Part shown: positions 24,674 through 33,427 of the stretch, in pieces
Position numbering within the stretch: the stretch's first letter is position 1
Layout of the letters: every line of letters starts with the position of its first letter
Source: CAZBDU01 sp964490725
GTDB taxonomy: Bacteria; Spirochaetota; Spirochaetia; SZUA-6; DRHE01
Direction of reading: 5' to 3'
NCBI GenBank assembly: GCA_964490725.1
Contig: CAZBDU010000001.1
Span: 149,159-213,158 of the forward strand
DNA: 64,000 bases
The notes under the pieces: model-generated
What the model was told of the DNA's origin: nothing
The model's database searches: none
What the model saw: the letters and a program-made list of their open reading frames with translations, nothing else
Program-made: the position numbers and the translations under genes

Positions 24674-26971
24674 TCAGCTGATCAACCGGACGATCAGATC
24701 GTTCAGTGCGATCACCACCGTGACGAACACGATGGAGACCATGGACATGAGCTTCAGCAGGATGTTCAACGACGGACCCGAGGTGTCCTTGAACGGGTCC
24801 CCCACGGTGTCGCCCACGACTCCCGCCTTGTGGGCGTCTGAGCCCTTGCCGCCGTGGGCGCCGCCTTCGATGTACTTCTTGGCGTTATCCCAGGCGCCTC
24901 CGGCGTTGGCCATCATCACGGCCAGCACGAAGCCGGTGGCCAGGGCGCTGGCCAGAAGAGCGATCACGGTGAAGGGCCCCAGGACAATGCCAACCACGAT
25001 AGGAGTGAAGATGGCCAGCAGCGAGGGTACGATCATCTCGCGCTGAGCCCCGCGAGTGGAGATGGCCACGCAGGCGGCGTAGTCGGGCTTGTCGGCGCCG
25101 GAAAGGATTCCCGGCTTCTCCTTGAACTGGCGGCGCACCTCCCGGACCATGTCCCCGGCCGCCCTCCCGACCGCGCGCATGGACAGGGAGGCGAAGGCGA
25201 AGGGAAGCACGCCGCCCAGGAAGACCCCCACCAGGATGCGCGGATCCAGGAGGTCCACGTTCAGGGTGATCTTCTCCACGGCCTTCTGGCCGCTCCAGGC
25301 CACGCTCACCAGCCCCTGGTAGAAGCGCTCGAACACCTGTGAGGCGGCGGGGGAGGTGAACACGTGAGAGATCCCCTCCTTCACCTTGTTGCCGTACTCG
25401 GCCAGCAGGGCCAAAGCGGTTAGCGCCGCCGAGCCGATGGCAAAGCCCTTGCCGGTAGCGGCCGTGGTGTTGCCCAGCGAGTCCAGGGCGTCGGTGCGCC
25501 TGCGCACCTTCGGGTCCAGCCCGGCCATCTCGGCAATGCCCCCGGCGTTGTCCGCCACCGGTCCGTAGGCGTCGGTGGCCAGGGTGATCCCCAGGGTGGA
25601 GAGCATCCCCACCGCGGCCAGACCCACGCCGTACAGTCCCAGCTCCGGGCTGGCCATCCCCTTGGAGAGGAAGAACGCGGCCAGGGTGGCCACCACCACG
25701 GTGAGCACCGGGATCAGAGTGGAGAGCATCCCCAGAGACAGCCCGCCGATGATCAGGGTGGCCGGGCCGGTGAGGGACTCGTCCGAGAGGGTGCGGGTGG
25801 GACGGTAGTTGTCCGAGGTGTAGTACTCGGTAGAGTAGCCGATGATGTTGCCGGCCACCAGCCCGACGATCATGGCTCCCCACACCCCCAGGAACTTGGC
25901 GCCGATGGTCAAATAGACCAGCAGGAAGGAGAGCACTGCGATCAGGATCGTGGAGAACCACACGCCTCTGCGCAGGGCCCCCAGCAGCACCTTCTGCGTG
26001 GCGTCCTCCTTGGAGCGGACCAGGAAGGTCCCCAGGATCGAGCAGACCACGCCGATGGTGGCGATGGAAACCGGCACCTGGATGGCCTCCAGCGCGGTCA
26101 TCCCCGGGATTCCCAGGGAGGCGATGGCGCCCAGGGCCATGGTGGCCACGATGGAGCCCACGTAGCTCTCGTAGAGGTCGGCCCCCATTCCGGCCACGTC
26201 CCCCACGTTGTCTCCCACATTGTCGGCGATGGTCGCCGGGTTGCGGGGGTCGTCCTCGGGAATCCCCGCCTCCACCTTGCCCACCAGGTCGGCGCCCACA
26301 TCGGCCGCCTTGGTGAAGATGCCGCCGCCCAGCCGCGCGAACAGCGCCATGGAGGAGGCGCCCATGCCGAAAGTGATCATGATGGGCGGGATCTCCTCCG
26401 GGGGCAGCCTGAACAGGGTCAGCACCAGCCACCAGATGGACAGGTCCAGGAGCCCCAGTCCCACCACCACCATGCCCATCACGGTGCCGGAAGAGAAGGC
26501 CACGCGCAGCCCGGAGTTCAGGGAGCTCTGCGCCGCCCAGGCGGTGCGGGCGTTGGAGCGAGTGGCCACGATCATGCCGATGTAGCCGGCCAGGCCGGAG
26601 AAGAACCCCCCGGTGATGAAAGCGAAGGGCACGAAGCGCGAGATGAGCCCCAGAGCGAAAGACAGCACCAGGAAGAGAACGAACAGGAAGACGAAGAAGA
26701 TCCCCACCACCTTGTACTGCTGCTTCAGGTAGGCCAGGGCCCCTTCCTGCACGTGCCTGCTGATCGAGCGGGTCAGCTCGTTGCCCGGATCCTTGCGCAG
26801 CACCCCCAGGGCCAGCACGAGGGCGAAGATCAGGGCGGCCACCGAGCCGATCCAGGTGACCCACATCATCCCCATGTTCGAAGCCACCGAGCCCGTGTCC
26901 TGAGCCACCGCCGAGCCGAGGGGCAGCACCAGAAAGAAGGCGCACAGCACGAACCTCTTCAGCCTTTCCAT
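24674..26971 (-). CDS. hppA: Membrane-bound pyrophosphatase, K+-dependent type
   Basis: 765 residues, about 16 hydrophobic segments. Hydrolyses pyrophosphate to pump H+ and/or Na+ across the inner membrane. The substrate-site acidic motifs are present (GGGIFTKAADVGADLVGKVE, DDPRNPATIADNVGDNVGD, and the C-terminal GVVGDTVGDPFKDTSGPSLN). The subfamily-deciding motif reads GNTTAATGKG, with Ala where K+-independent enzymes have Lys, so this is the K+-dependent type; whether Na+ or H+ is pumped cannot be settled here. A signal-like N-terminus (RFVLCAFFLVLPLGSAVA) precedes the core. I chose the ATG at 26971, which has GGAGGAG upstream; the longer frame would run into the promoter. Confidence 0.95.
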   Translation of the reverse strand: MERLKRFVLCAFFLVLPLGSAVAQDTGSVASNMGMMWVTWIGSVAALIFALVLALGVLRKDPGNELTRSISRHVQEGALAYLKQQYKVVGIFFVFLFVLFLVLSFALGLISRFVPFAFITGGFFSGLAGYIGMIVATRSNARTAWAAQSSLNSGLRVAFSSGTVMGMVVVGLGLLDLSIWWLVLTLFRLPPEEIPPIMITFGMGASSMALFARLGGGIFTKAADVGADLVGKVEAGIPEDDPRNPATIADNVGDNVGDVAGMGADLYESYVGSIVATMALGAIASLGIPGMTALEAIQVPVSIATIGVVCSILGTFLVRSKEDATQKVLLGALRRGVWFSTILIAVLSFLLVYLTIGAKFLGVWGAMIVGLVAGNIIGYSTEYYTSDNYRPTRTLSDESLTGPATLIIGGLSLGMLSTLIPVLTVVVATLAAFFLSKGMASPELGLYGVGLAAVGMLSTLGITLATDAYGPVADNAGGIAEMAGLDPKVRRRTDALDSLGNTTAATGKGFAIGSAALTALALLAEYGNKVKEGISHVFTSPAASQVFERFYQGLVSVAWSGQKAVEKITLNVDLLDPRILVGVFLGGVLPFAFASLSMRAVGRAAGDMVREVRRQFKEKPGILSGADKPDYAACVAISTRGAQREMIVPSLLAIFTPIVVGIVLGPFTVIALLASALATGFVLAVMMANAGGAWDNAKKYIEGGAHGGKGSDAHKAGVVGDTVGDPFKDTSGPSLNILLKLMSMVSIVFVTVVIALNDLIVRLIS

Positions 26972-27010
26972 CAAATGTGACTCCTCCGTTGGCGTGATTG
27001 GCCGCGGTGT

Positions 27011-27040
27011 ATTGTAGGCGCAATCTCCTGGCAAGGTCAA
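27011..27040 (-). promoter_or_regulatory. Promoter of hppA
   Basis: Minus strand TTGACC, 18 bases, TACAAT, about 40 bases before the hppA start codon. Confidence 0.6.
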
Positions 27041-27057
27041 GATTTTTGCACTCCCGG

Positions 27058-27087
27058 TTGCGCCTGCGCGATCCGGCCGGCTATACT
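27058..27087 (+). promoter_or_regulatory. Promoter of the sodium:solute symporter gene
   Basis: TTGCGC, 18 bases, TATACT, about 20 bases before the ATG at 27109; arranged back-to-back with the hppA promoter. Confidence 0.45.
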
Positions 27088-27108
27088 CGTGAGCCGAAGG
27101 GGGATCCG

Positions 27109-28452
27109 ATGGTCGAGCTCATCGTGCTTCTGGCGGTCTTTCTGGTGGCCGGTACGGTCATCTCCGTTCTCGTGATGCGCAAGAACCGCACCCAGGAAGA
27201 GTATTTCGTGGGCGGCAGGGCTATTGGCGGCCTGGTGTCCGGGCTGACCTACGCGGCCACCACCTACTCGGCGTTCATGATGGTGGGGCTGGTGGGGCTG
27301 TCCTACGCCTCCGGGGTGGGGGCCATGATCTTCGAGCTGACCTACCTGGTGGGCACGGTGCTGCTTCTGTCCATATACGGGCGCCGGGTGTGGCAGCTCG
27401 GCCGCGACAGGGGGCTCATCTCTCCCATGGAGCTGTTCTCGCATCGCTACGGTCCGGCGGCGGGGACCGCCGGCACCATCGTCAGCTTCGTGGCGCTGAT
27501 CCCCTACACCTCCGTGCAGGTGATCGGCCTGGCGCTGATCCTGCAGAGCTACGGCGGCTTCAGCTTTGCCGCCGGGGTGGTGGCCGCGGCCGTGATCATC
27601 TGCCTCTGGGCGCTGCTGGGAGGCCTGCGAGGGGTGGCCATCACCGACGCGGTGCAGGGGATCTTCATGATCGCCGTGGCCGTGGCGGCCATTGTGTGGG
27701 CGCGGGGCGCCTTTGGGGGCTTCCAGCTGCAGAGCTTTCCCAACGAGTTCTGGACCCCCACCCGCTTCGTGGGCCTGACCCTGCCCTGGTTCTTCTTCGC
27801 CCTCACCAACCCTCAGGTGCTGCAGCGCCTGTTCATCCCCAGGAGCGCCGGCGCGCTGCGGCGGATGATCGTGCTTTTCGCCGTGTTCGGCCTGTTCTAC
27901 ACCCTCATCGTGACCTTCATCGGCTTCGGCGCCCGCTACGCTGCCGGCGCGGGGCTGTTTCCCAACGTGGGCGACCGGGACTCGGTGATCCTGGAGATCA
28001 TGGCCAGGATGTCGACGGTCCTGGCCCTCCCGCTGGCGCTGAGCATCGTCTTTGCCTCGGTTTCCACGGCCAACTCCATCATTCTCACCCTCTCTTCCAT
28101 GCTGTCCCGGGACCTGCTGCGGGAGAACGCCCGGGTGTGGGTGGGCCGGGCGTTCATCGTGGTGCTGACGCTGCTGGTGGCGCTCTTCTCCCTGTTCCGC
28201 CCGCTGTATCTGGTCGAGCTTTCGGTGACCTCCTCCACGATCCTGCTGTGCTTCGTGCCGCTGCTGTTCGGTCTTTTCCACTGGCGGCGGGGGGCGGCGG
28301 CAACCGGGCTGGCCACCGCCGTCGCCGGGGCTGCCTGCGCCATCGTGCTCGGATTCCTGCGCGTGCCCCTCAGCGCGGTGTACACCCTGGCGCTGTCCTT
28401 CGCGGTGTTTCTGATCGGCTCCGCGGTGGAGGGGGTGCGCCGGCCGGCCTGA
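27109..28452 (+). CDS. Sodium:solute symporter family transporter
   Basis: 447 residues with about 12-13 transmembrane segments of the LeuT-fold SSS family. Diagnostic parts are the N-terminal EEYFVGGRAIGGLVSGLTYA, where the unwound first helix of the core begins, TTYSAFMMVGLVGLSYASG, and the GLRGVAITDAVQGIFMI block that is the family's most conserved helix. The late SIVFASVSTANSIILTLSSM carries the Ser-Thr pair that forms the Na+ site. Substrate unknown. It is divergent from hppA; a sodium-pumping pyrophosphatase would supply its driving ion, but that pairing is speculation. ATG preceded by AAGGGGG. Confidence 0.88.
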   Translation: MVELIVLLAVFLVAGTVISVLVMRKNRTQEEYFVGGRAIGGLVSGLTYAATTYSAFMMVGLVGLSYASGVGAMIFELTYLVGTVLLLSIYGRRVWQLGRDRGLISPMELFSHRYGPAAGTAGTIVSFVALIPYTSVQVIGLALILQSYGGFSFAAGVVAAAVIICLWALLGGLRGVAITDAVQGIFMIAVAVAAIVWARGAFGGFQLQSFPNEFWTPTRFVGLTLPWFFFALTNPQVLQRLFIPRSAGALRRMIVLFAVFGLFYTLIVTFIGFGARYAAGAGLFPNVGDRDSVILEIMARMSTVLALPLALSIVFASVSTANSIILTLSSMLSRDLLRENARVWVGRAFIVVLTLLVALFSLFRPLYLVELSVTSSTILLCFVPLLFGLFHWRRGAAATGLATAVAGAACAIVLGFLRVPLSAVYTLALSFAVFLIGSAVEGVRRPA

Positions 28453-28483
28453 GCGGAGCGGCGGCGCGGTGATGCACGTCAGC

Positions 28484-28512
28484 TGGACAAGCCGTCCCGC
28501 GCAGCCTATAAT
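28484..28512 (+). promoter_or_regulatory. Promoter of the ABC transporter/RidA operon
   Basis: TGGACA, 17 bases, TATAAT (perfect -10) about 80 bases before the binding-protein gene. Confidence 0.6.
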
Positions 28513-28526
28513 TTTGGACGAGAACG

Positions 28527-28537
28527 GTAAACATTAC
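28527..28537. promoter_or_regulatory. Small inverted repeat downstream of the ABC operon promoter
   Basis: GTAA-ACA-TTAC: four-base arms around a three-base centre, placed just after the expected transcription start. Position suits a repressor operator, but arms this short can occur by chance. Confidence 0.25.
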
Positions 28538-28594
28538 TGAGGCTTCCGCCTGGAGGGCTGTTTTCAGAGCGGAACGGCCAGCAAGGAGGCTCCC

Positions 28595-29599
28595 ATGAGG
28601 GCGAAACGAAATGTCTCCACCGCGCTCCTCCTCCCGATCCTGCTCCTGGTGCCGCTGCTTGCTCCTGCTACCGGTCAGCGAGAAGAAAGTGCCGCCGAAG
28701 GCGGGCAGGAGGCATCGTTCGTGATCGGATTCGCAATGCCGACGCTCACCCACTCGTATTGGATTCCCATGTTGTACGGCGTGGTATCCGAGGCCAAGAA
28801 GCACAACATCGAGATCATCGAATTGAATGCCGGCGGATTCGGCAACGTGGACGCTCAGACCAACCAGGTCGAGAATCTCATTGAACGGGGTGTGGACGCG
28901 ATTATCATCGGTGCGACCTCGGGCCAGGGAATGGTGCCCGCCGTCGAACGGGCGATCGATGCGGGCATTCCGGTCTTCGGCGTTGGGAGTCAGCCTCAGA
29001 CAGACCGCGTTGCTACCAAGGTTCTTGCGGACGACTACGAGATGGGAGTGCTGCAGGCGCGCTGTCTTGGCGAGCATCTCGACGGCGGGGGCCAGGTGGC
29101 GATGATGTCCGGTCCAGCCGGCAACAACTGGTCCGTTGACCGAGCGCAGGGCTTCCGGGATACGATCGCCGGCGAGTTTCCGAACATGGAGATTGTCGCC
29201 GAACAGTGGACCGACATCAGTCGGCCAAAGGCGCTCGAGCTCATGGAGACCTGGATTCAACGCTTTCCCGATCTGAAAGGACTCTACACCGCCAACGACG
29301 ATCTGGCCGCCGGCGCGATCGGCGCAATGGTCTCCGCGGGTGTCGCCGGCAAGATCGTGGTAAGCTCCTCAAACCCAACGGAGATCGGAATCGAGTATCT
29401 GCAGAAAGGGTACATCGTCTGCGAGGCCGTGCAGCAGACGGTCTTGCAGGGGCGGAAGGCGGTCGAGGCGGCATACCTCATGCTGACCGGAAACACGCCG
29501 GAGAAACGGATTGTGACGCCGGCGTTGCTGCTGACCAAAGACAACATGGATACGTTCGACTATTCCACCGTCCGGCATCCGGAGAGTTTCCAGCCGTAG
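28595..29599 (+). CDS. Periplasmic substrate-binding protein, sugar ABC transporter type
   Basis: 334 residues: signal peptide (RNVSTALLLPILLLVPLLAP) then a type I periplasmic binding fold of the ribose/autoinducer-2 class (Peripla_BP_4). Typical phrases are IGFAMPTLTHSYWIPMLYGV, GVDAIIIGATSGQGMVPAVE, RAIDAGIPVFGVG, DDYEMGVLQARCLGEHLDGG and FPDLKGLYTANDDLAAGAIG. Family ligands are pentoses, hexoses, inositol or AI-2; the ligand here is undetermined. It is the first gene of an operon with a triple-RidA protein, a two-domain ATPase and two permeases. Its base composition is clearly lower in GC than the flanking genes (34 of 60 bases at 29161-29220). Confidence 0.9.
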   Translation: MRAKRNVSTALLLPILLLVPLLAPATGQREESAAEGGQEASFVIGFAMPTLTHSYWIPMLYGVVSEAKKHNIEIIELNAGGFGNVDAQTNQVENLIERGVDAIIIGATSGQGMVPAVERAIDAGIPVFGVGSQPQTDRVATKVLADDYEMGVLQARCLGEHLDGGGQVAMMSGPAGNNWSVDRAQGFRDTIAGEFPNMEIVAEQWTDISRPKALELMETWIQRFPDLKGLYTANDDLAAGAIGAMVSAGVAGKIVVSSSNPTEIGIEYLQKGYIVCEAVQQTVLQGRKAVEAAYLMLTGNTPEKRIVTPALLLTKDNMDTFDYSTVRHPESFQP

Positions 29600-29695
29600 G
29601 ATGGCCCCTTCGCGGCCGCCGCAGGGGGCCCCGAGGCACACGATACCGAGAAGCGTTCCCAGCGCGCACCGCAGCTTGCGAGAAAGGAGCGTGAA

Positions 29696-30862
29696 GTGTC
29701 TGCAAAGTTCGTTGGCCACGATGAGAGCGTGCATCCGCAGTCAGCCGCCGTGCTGGTTGAGGACACGGTCATCTGCTCCGGCGCGCGGGCCTTGGACCCT
29801 CGCACCTCTCGACTGGCCCAGGGCGACTTGAATGCTCGTGCCCTCCAGTGCCTGCGCAATCTCGATGCAGTGCTGGGCCGGGCCGCTGGGCAATTCGGGG
29901 TGCCGCTACCCAGGACGGTGGCGCTGAAGGTATATCTTCGCAACCTGCGCGATACGCCGCTGTTGTTAGAAGCGCTGGGTGAGCACTTCCAGGGGAAGCC
30001 CCTTCCTGCCCTGACGCTGCTGGAGGTGAACCGTCTGGAAGAGGACCACGACGTGGAGATAGACTGCGTGGCGGTGACCGGCCATTCCACGGTCGAGGTT
30101 CTGGATGCGGAGGCGAAGCGGCCATTCGCCGGTCTGGTTCGAGCGGGGGACCACTGGTTCTGCTCGGCGCTGACCCCGGAGGCCGCTGCCCTGCACTACG
30201 AACCCCATGAGTTCCTCTCCGAGGTCGATTCCGTTCTGGATCGCATGGGGAACCGGCTCGAGGCCTGCGGCGCTTCGTTGCAGGATGTCTTCACCACGCG
30301 CGTGTACGTGACGAACATGAAGGATCGCCATCTGGTGAATCAGGCCTACTCGCGGCATTTCCGGCAAAACCCGCTGCGGGTCATCACCGAGGTAGGGCGC
30401 CTGCCCGGGAATCAGCGCGTAGCGATAGAGGCCGAAGCGCACACGGGCAAAGACCGCGAGTACTTGAGCACGACCAAGGGACAGATTCCCACAGGGCCGT
30501 TCACGCAGGGTATTCGGATCGGCCGGAAGGTGTACTGTTCCGGTGTGCGGCCGATCGATCCGGCAACGGGCCGACTCGTCAAAGGCGCCTTTCGCGATCG
30601 AGCGGTGCGGTGTATGGAGAATCTGAACGCCATCCTGGAGGCCGGGGGTGCCGCGATGGACCAGACCTTCGAGACTCGCCTTTACCTGCGAAACCTGGCC
30701 GATCTGCCGGCGGTTGATGAGGTCTTTCGCAGCTACTTTCGATCCGGTGCGTATCCGGTTCGGACCGCAATCGAGATAGGGCGCCTGAACGAGGACTACG
30801 AAAAGGGTTGGGAACCCAATCACGACATCGAGGTACAGTGCTCCGCGCACCTGGACCTATGA
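29696..30862 (+). CDS. Fusion of three RidA (YjgF/UK114) domains
   Basis: 388 residues made of three tandem RidA folds, about 10-128, 135-250 and 258-386. Domain starts share the CSG-x-R-x-DP-x-T-x-RL pattern (ICSGARALDPRTSRL, YCSGVRPIDPATGRLV); domain ends share R-L. RidA hydrolyses reactive enamine/imine intermediates, and its essential Arg lies in P-x-R-x-x-x-E-V-x-RLP. That Arg is kept in domain 2 (R228, PLRVITEVGRLP) and domain 3 (R356, PVRTAIEIGRLN) but is Leu106 in domain 1. Domain 3 also has an insert (EDYEKGWEPNHD). GAAAGGAG precedes the GTG start. Position inside a sugar ABC operon suggests it detoxifies or processes the imported compound; inferred. Confidence 0.82.
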   Translation: MSAKFVGHDESVHPQSAAVLVEDTVICSGARALDPRTSRLAQGDLNARALQCLRNLDAVLGRAAGQFGVPLPRTVALKVYLRNLRDTPLLLEALGEHFQGKPLPALTLLEVNRLEEDHDVEIDCVAVTGHSTVEVLDAEAKRPFAGLVRAGDHWFCSALTPEAAALHYEPHEFLSEVDSVLDRMGNRLEACGASLQDVFTTRVYVTNMKDRHLVNQAYSRHFRQNPLRVITEVGRLPGNQRVAIEAEAHTGKDREYLSTTKGQIPTGPFTQGIRIGRKVYCSGVRPIDPATGRLVKGAFRDRAVRCMENLNAILEAGGAAMDQTFETRLYLRNLADLPAVDEVFRSYFRSGAYPVRTAIEIGRLNEDYEKGWEPNHDIEVQCSAHLDL

Positions 30863-30904
30863 GTCGGACTCCCGAAACTGTGAGAACGGACGAGGGAGCT
30901 TGAG

Positions 30905-32422
30905 GTGCACGCCGTGGCGTCGCTCATAGAGGCTGAAGGAGTCAGCAAGGCTTTTCCCGGCGTCGTGGCGCTGGACCGTGTGAGCTTCGACCTGAGAAGT
31001 GGAGAGGTCCACTTTCTGCTCGGCGAGAACGGCGCTGGCAAGAGCACGTTGATCAACATCCTTTCGGGAGTGGTTCAACCCGACAGCGGGACCGTTCGTC
31101 TCGAGGGCAGAGAGGTGGTCTTTCCCACGCCTCACCACGCCCAGAGCGCCGGAATTCGCACCATTCACCAGGAGTTCTACCTGATCGGCAATCTGAGTGT
31201 GGCCGAGAATATCGTTATCGAGAGTCCACCCCGTCTGGCCGGACCTGTCATCAGCTGGAAGAAGATGAAAGGACGGGCCCGTGGGATTCTCGAACAGCTA
31301 AGAGTAGATATCGATCTGAAGCGCAAGGTCCGCGACTTGCCGGCGGCGGAAAAACAGATCGTGGACATCGCGCGAGCTCTGGCCGAACGTGCACGCGTGC
31401 TGATAATGGACGAGCCTACTTCCGCCTTGAGCGCCGGTGAGATCGCGACTCTGTTCCAAACGATCGAGCGGCTGAAATCCGAGGGGATCGGCATCATCTA
31501 CATCTCCCATCGTTTGGAAGAGCTTTCGGAAATAGCCGACCGTGTCTCGGTGCTGCGGGACGGCAGGAACCAGGGCACATATCCGGTCGACGAATCCCTC
31601 GACGAGGACAGTCTGGTGGAGACAATGGTGGGCAGACGCGTCCAAGAGCAGTATCCGCGACAGCGCGCAGCAGCGGGTCCAGCGGCGCTTGAAACGCGCA
31701 ACCTCACCCTCCAGAACGTATACTCGGAGGTTTCCGTCTGCCTCCGCAGAGGAGAAATCGTGGGGGTCACCGGCGTTGTCGGCTCAGGGATGGAACCGCT
31801 TGCATATTCGCTGGCCGGCGTCCTGGAGCCCGACGGCGGGTCAATCGAGGTGAACGGGCGGCGCGTCAAGCTGTCCTCCGTAGGGGAGGCGATTCGGCAT
31901 GGCATCGGGCTTATCCCCGGCGACCGGCGAGAAATGGGCCTGATCGTCGACTTCCCGGTGGATCACAACATCACTCTGGCATCCTTGCACCGGCTGGGCA
32001 GAGCGGGATGGATCGCCACCGCCGCGGAGCGGGATCTGTGTGGCGAGTACGTCCGGCTGCTGGGGATCGTATTGCCCGCTCTGACGGCGCCGACGGGAAA
32101 TCTGAGCGGAGGGAACCAGCAGAAGGTCGTGATCGCCAAGTGGCTGGCCCGAAATGTGAACGCCCTGATCTGTGTCGAGCCCACGCGGGGTATCGACGTG
32201 GGTGCCAGGGCAGAGATCTACCGGATCTTCAACCAGATGACCGCCGAGGGCAAGAGTGTGCTCCTGTTCTCCACCGACTACTCGGAGATCCTGGGTATGA
32301 GCGATCGGATCTACGTGATCAGGAACGGAACGGTGGTGGATCACTACCGCGCTTCGGAGGCGCAACGGGAGGTCCTTCTCAAGTCGGTGTTTGGCAGCTC
32401 CTCCGTGCCGGCGGGCGCCTGA
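30905..32422 (+). CDS. ABC transporter ATPase with two nucleotide-binding domains (RbsA/MglA type)
   Basis: 505 residues: two fused ABC domains as in RbsA/MglA/XylG. First half: Walker A LLGENGAGKSTLINILSG, degenerate signature LPAAEKQIVDIARAL, Walker B VLIMDEPTSAL. Second half: the Walker A position is GVVGSGMEPLAYSLAG (no Lys, as usual for this class), signature LSGGNQQKVVIAKWL and Walker B ALICVEPTRGIDVGA. Energises uptake through the two permeases encoded downstream. GTG start with GGGAG upstream; 42 bases after the RidA gene. Only the first site is expected to be fully catalytic by family precedent, although the second retains the catalytic Glu. Confidence 0.93.
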   Translation: MHAVASLIEAEGVSKAFPGVVALDRVSFDLRSGEVHFLLGENGAGKSTLINILSGVVQPDSGTVRLEGREVVFPTPHHAQSAGIRTIHQEFYLIGNLSVAENIVIESPPRLAGPVISWKKMKGRARGILEQLRVDIDLKRKVRDLPAAEKQIVDIARALAERARVLIMDEPTSALSAGEIATLFQTIERLKSEGIGIIYISHRLEELSEIADRVSVLRDGRNQGTYPVDESLDEDSLVETMVGRRVQEQYPRQRAAAGPAALETRNLTLQNVYSEVSVCLRRGEIVGVTGVVGSGMEPLAYSLAGVLEPDGGSIEVNGRRVKLSSVGEAIRHGIGLIPGDRREMGLIVDFPVDHNITLASLHRLGRAGWIATAAERDLCGEYVRLLGIVLPALTAPTGNLSGGNQQKVVIAKWLARNVNALICVEPTRGIDVGARAEIYRIFNQMTAEGKSVLLFSTDYSEILGMSDRIYVIRNGTVVDHYRASEAQREVLLKSVFGSSSVPAGA

Positions 32423-32431
32423 GCGGAGCTC

Positions 32432-33427
32432 ATGGCCGCAGGCGGTGCGCGCAGCGAAGTGAAAAGCGCCGGCGGCGCGCTGGCGATCCTGCTGATTCTG
32501 GCAGTGGTGTTCTCACTCCTGCAGCCACGGTTTCTGAACCCTGCGAATGTCCGCAACATCTTTCGCATCGCGGCGATTACGGTGTTGGCCGCATACGGGC
32601 AGGCGCTCGTTCTGTTGACCGGGAAGATCGATCTGTCCATGGGTTCGCTGGCCGGGTTCGTGAGCGTGATCGTGGGGATGGTTGTGCGCGAGCTGGGAAT
32701 ACTCCCGGGTTTTGCGGTCGGGCTCATGACCGGCGCGATCCTTGGCCTGGTGAACGGTATCCTGGTATTCCGCTACCGATTGTCCGCATTCATCGTGACT
32801 TTCGGAATGCTCACCTCGCTGGCGGGACTGGCGAATCTGCTCACCAACAGTGCGCCCATCGAGCTGATAGGCGTGCGGGGATTCGAGGTAATCGGCAGCG
32901 GCTACGCCGGCCCGGTGCCCATACCGGTCATAATCGCCGCCGGAGCGTACGTGGTATTGCGGACGATGCTGGTCCGAACCACGCTGGGCCGTACCATAGT
33001 CGCCATCGGGTTCAATGAACGAGTTGCCTGGTTGTCCGGACGGCCCACTGTGCTCACCGGGATCGTGGCCTACCTCCTCGCCGGTCTGCTGGCTGCGGCG
33101 GCGGCGCTCATCATGAGCTCCCGGGTCTATTCGGCGCAGCCCAACCTGGCGACGGAGCTGCCCTTCGAGGCGATCGCCGCCTGTGCGGTGGGGGGGATCA
33201 GCCTGAGTGGCGGCAGGGGCAATCTGCTTCAGGCAACCATAGGTGCCCTCATCGTAGCGACCCTCCTGAACGGCCTCAATCTGGTCAACGTGTCGACCTA
33301 CATGCAGATGATGACCCGGGGTGGCCTCATCCTGCTGGCGGTGGTCGTGAACAACATCCGAGAAACGGGATTCGCCGAGTTGACGGGCTTCAGATTGGCG
33401 GTGAGGCCCAGGAGGACAGGCCCGTGA
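32432..33427 (+). CDS. ABC transporter permease, RbsC type (first of two)
   Basis: 331 residues with about ten hydrophobic segments of the branched-chain amino acid/ribose permease superfamily (BPD_transp_2). The family block ALVLLTGKIDLSMGSLAGFV and LGLVNGILVFRYRLSAFIVT (the latter equal to the GxxNGxLV-x-x-x-x-x-x-FIVTLG motif) and TTLGRTIVAIGFNERVAWLSG identify it. Starts ten bases after the ATPase gene and overlaps the next permease by four bases. Probably forms a heterodimer with the second permease. Confidence 0.92.
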   Translation: MAAGGARSEVKSAGGALAILLILAVVFSLLQPRFLNPANVRNIFRIAAITVLAAYGQALVLLTGKIDLSMGSLAGFVSVIVGMVVRELGILPGFAVGLMTGAILGLVNGILVFRYRLSAFIVTFGMLTSLAGLANLLTNSAPIELIGVRGFEVIGSGYAGPVPIPVIIAAGAYVVLRTMLVRTTLGRTIVAIGFNERVAWLSGRPTVLTGIVAYLLAGLLAAAAALIMSSRVYSAQPNLATELPFEAIAACAVGGISLSGGRGNLLQATIGALIVATLLNGLNLVNVSTYMQMMTRGGLILLAVVVNNIRETGFAELTGFRLAVRPRRTGP

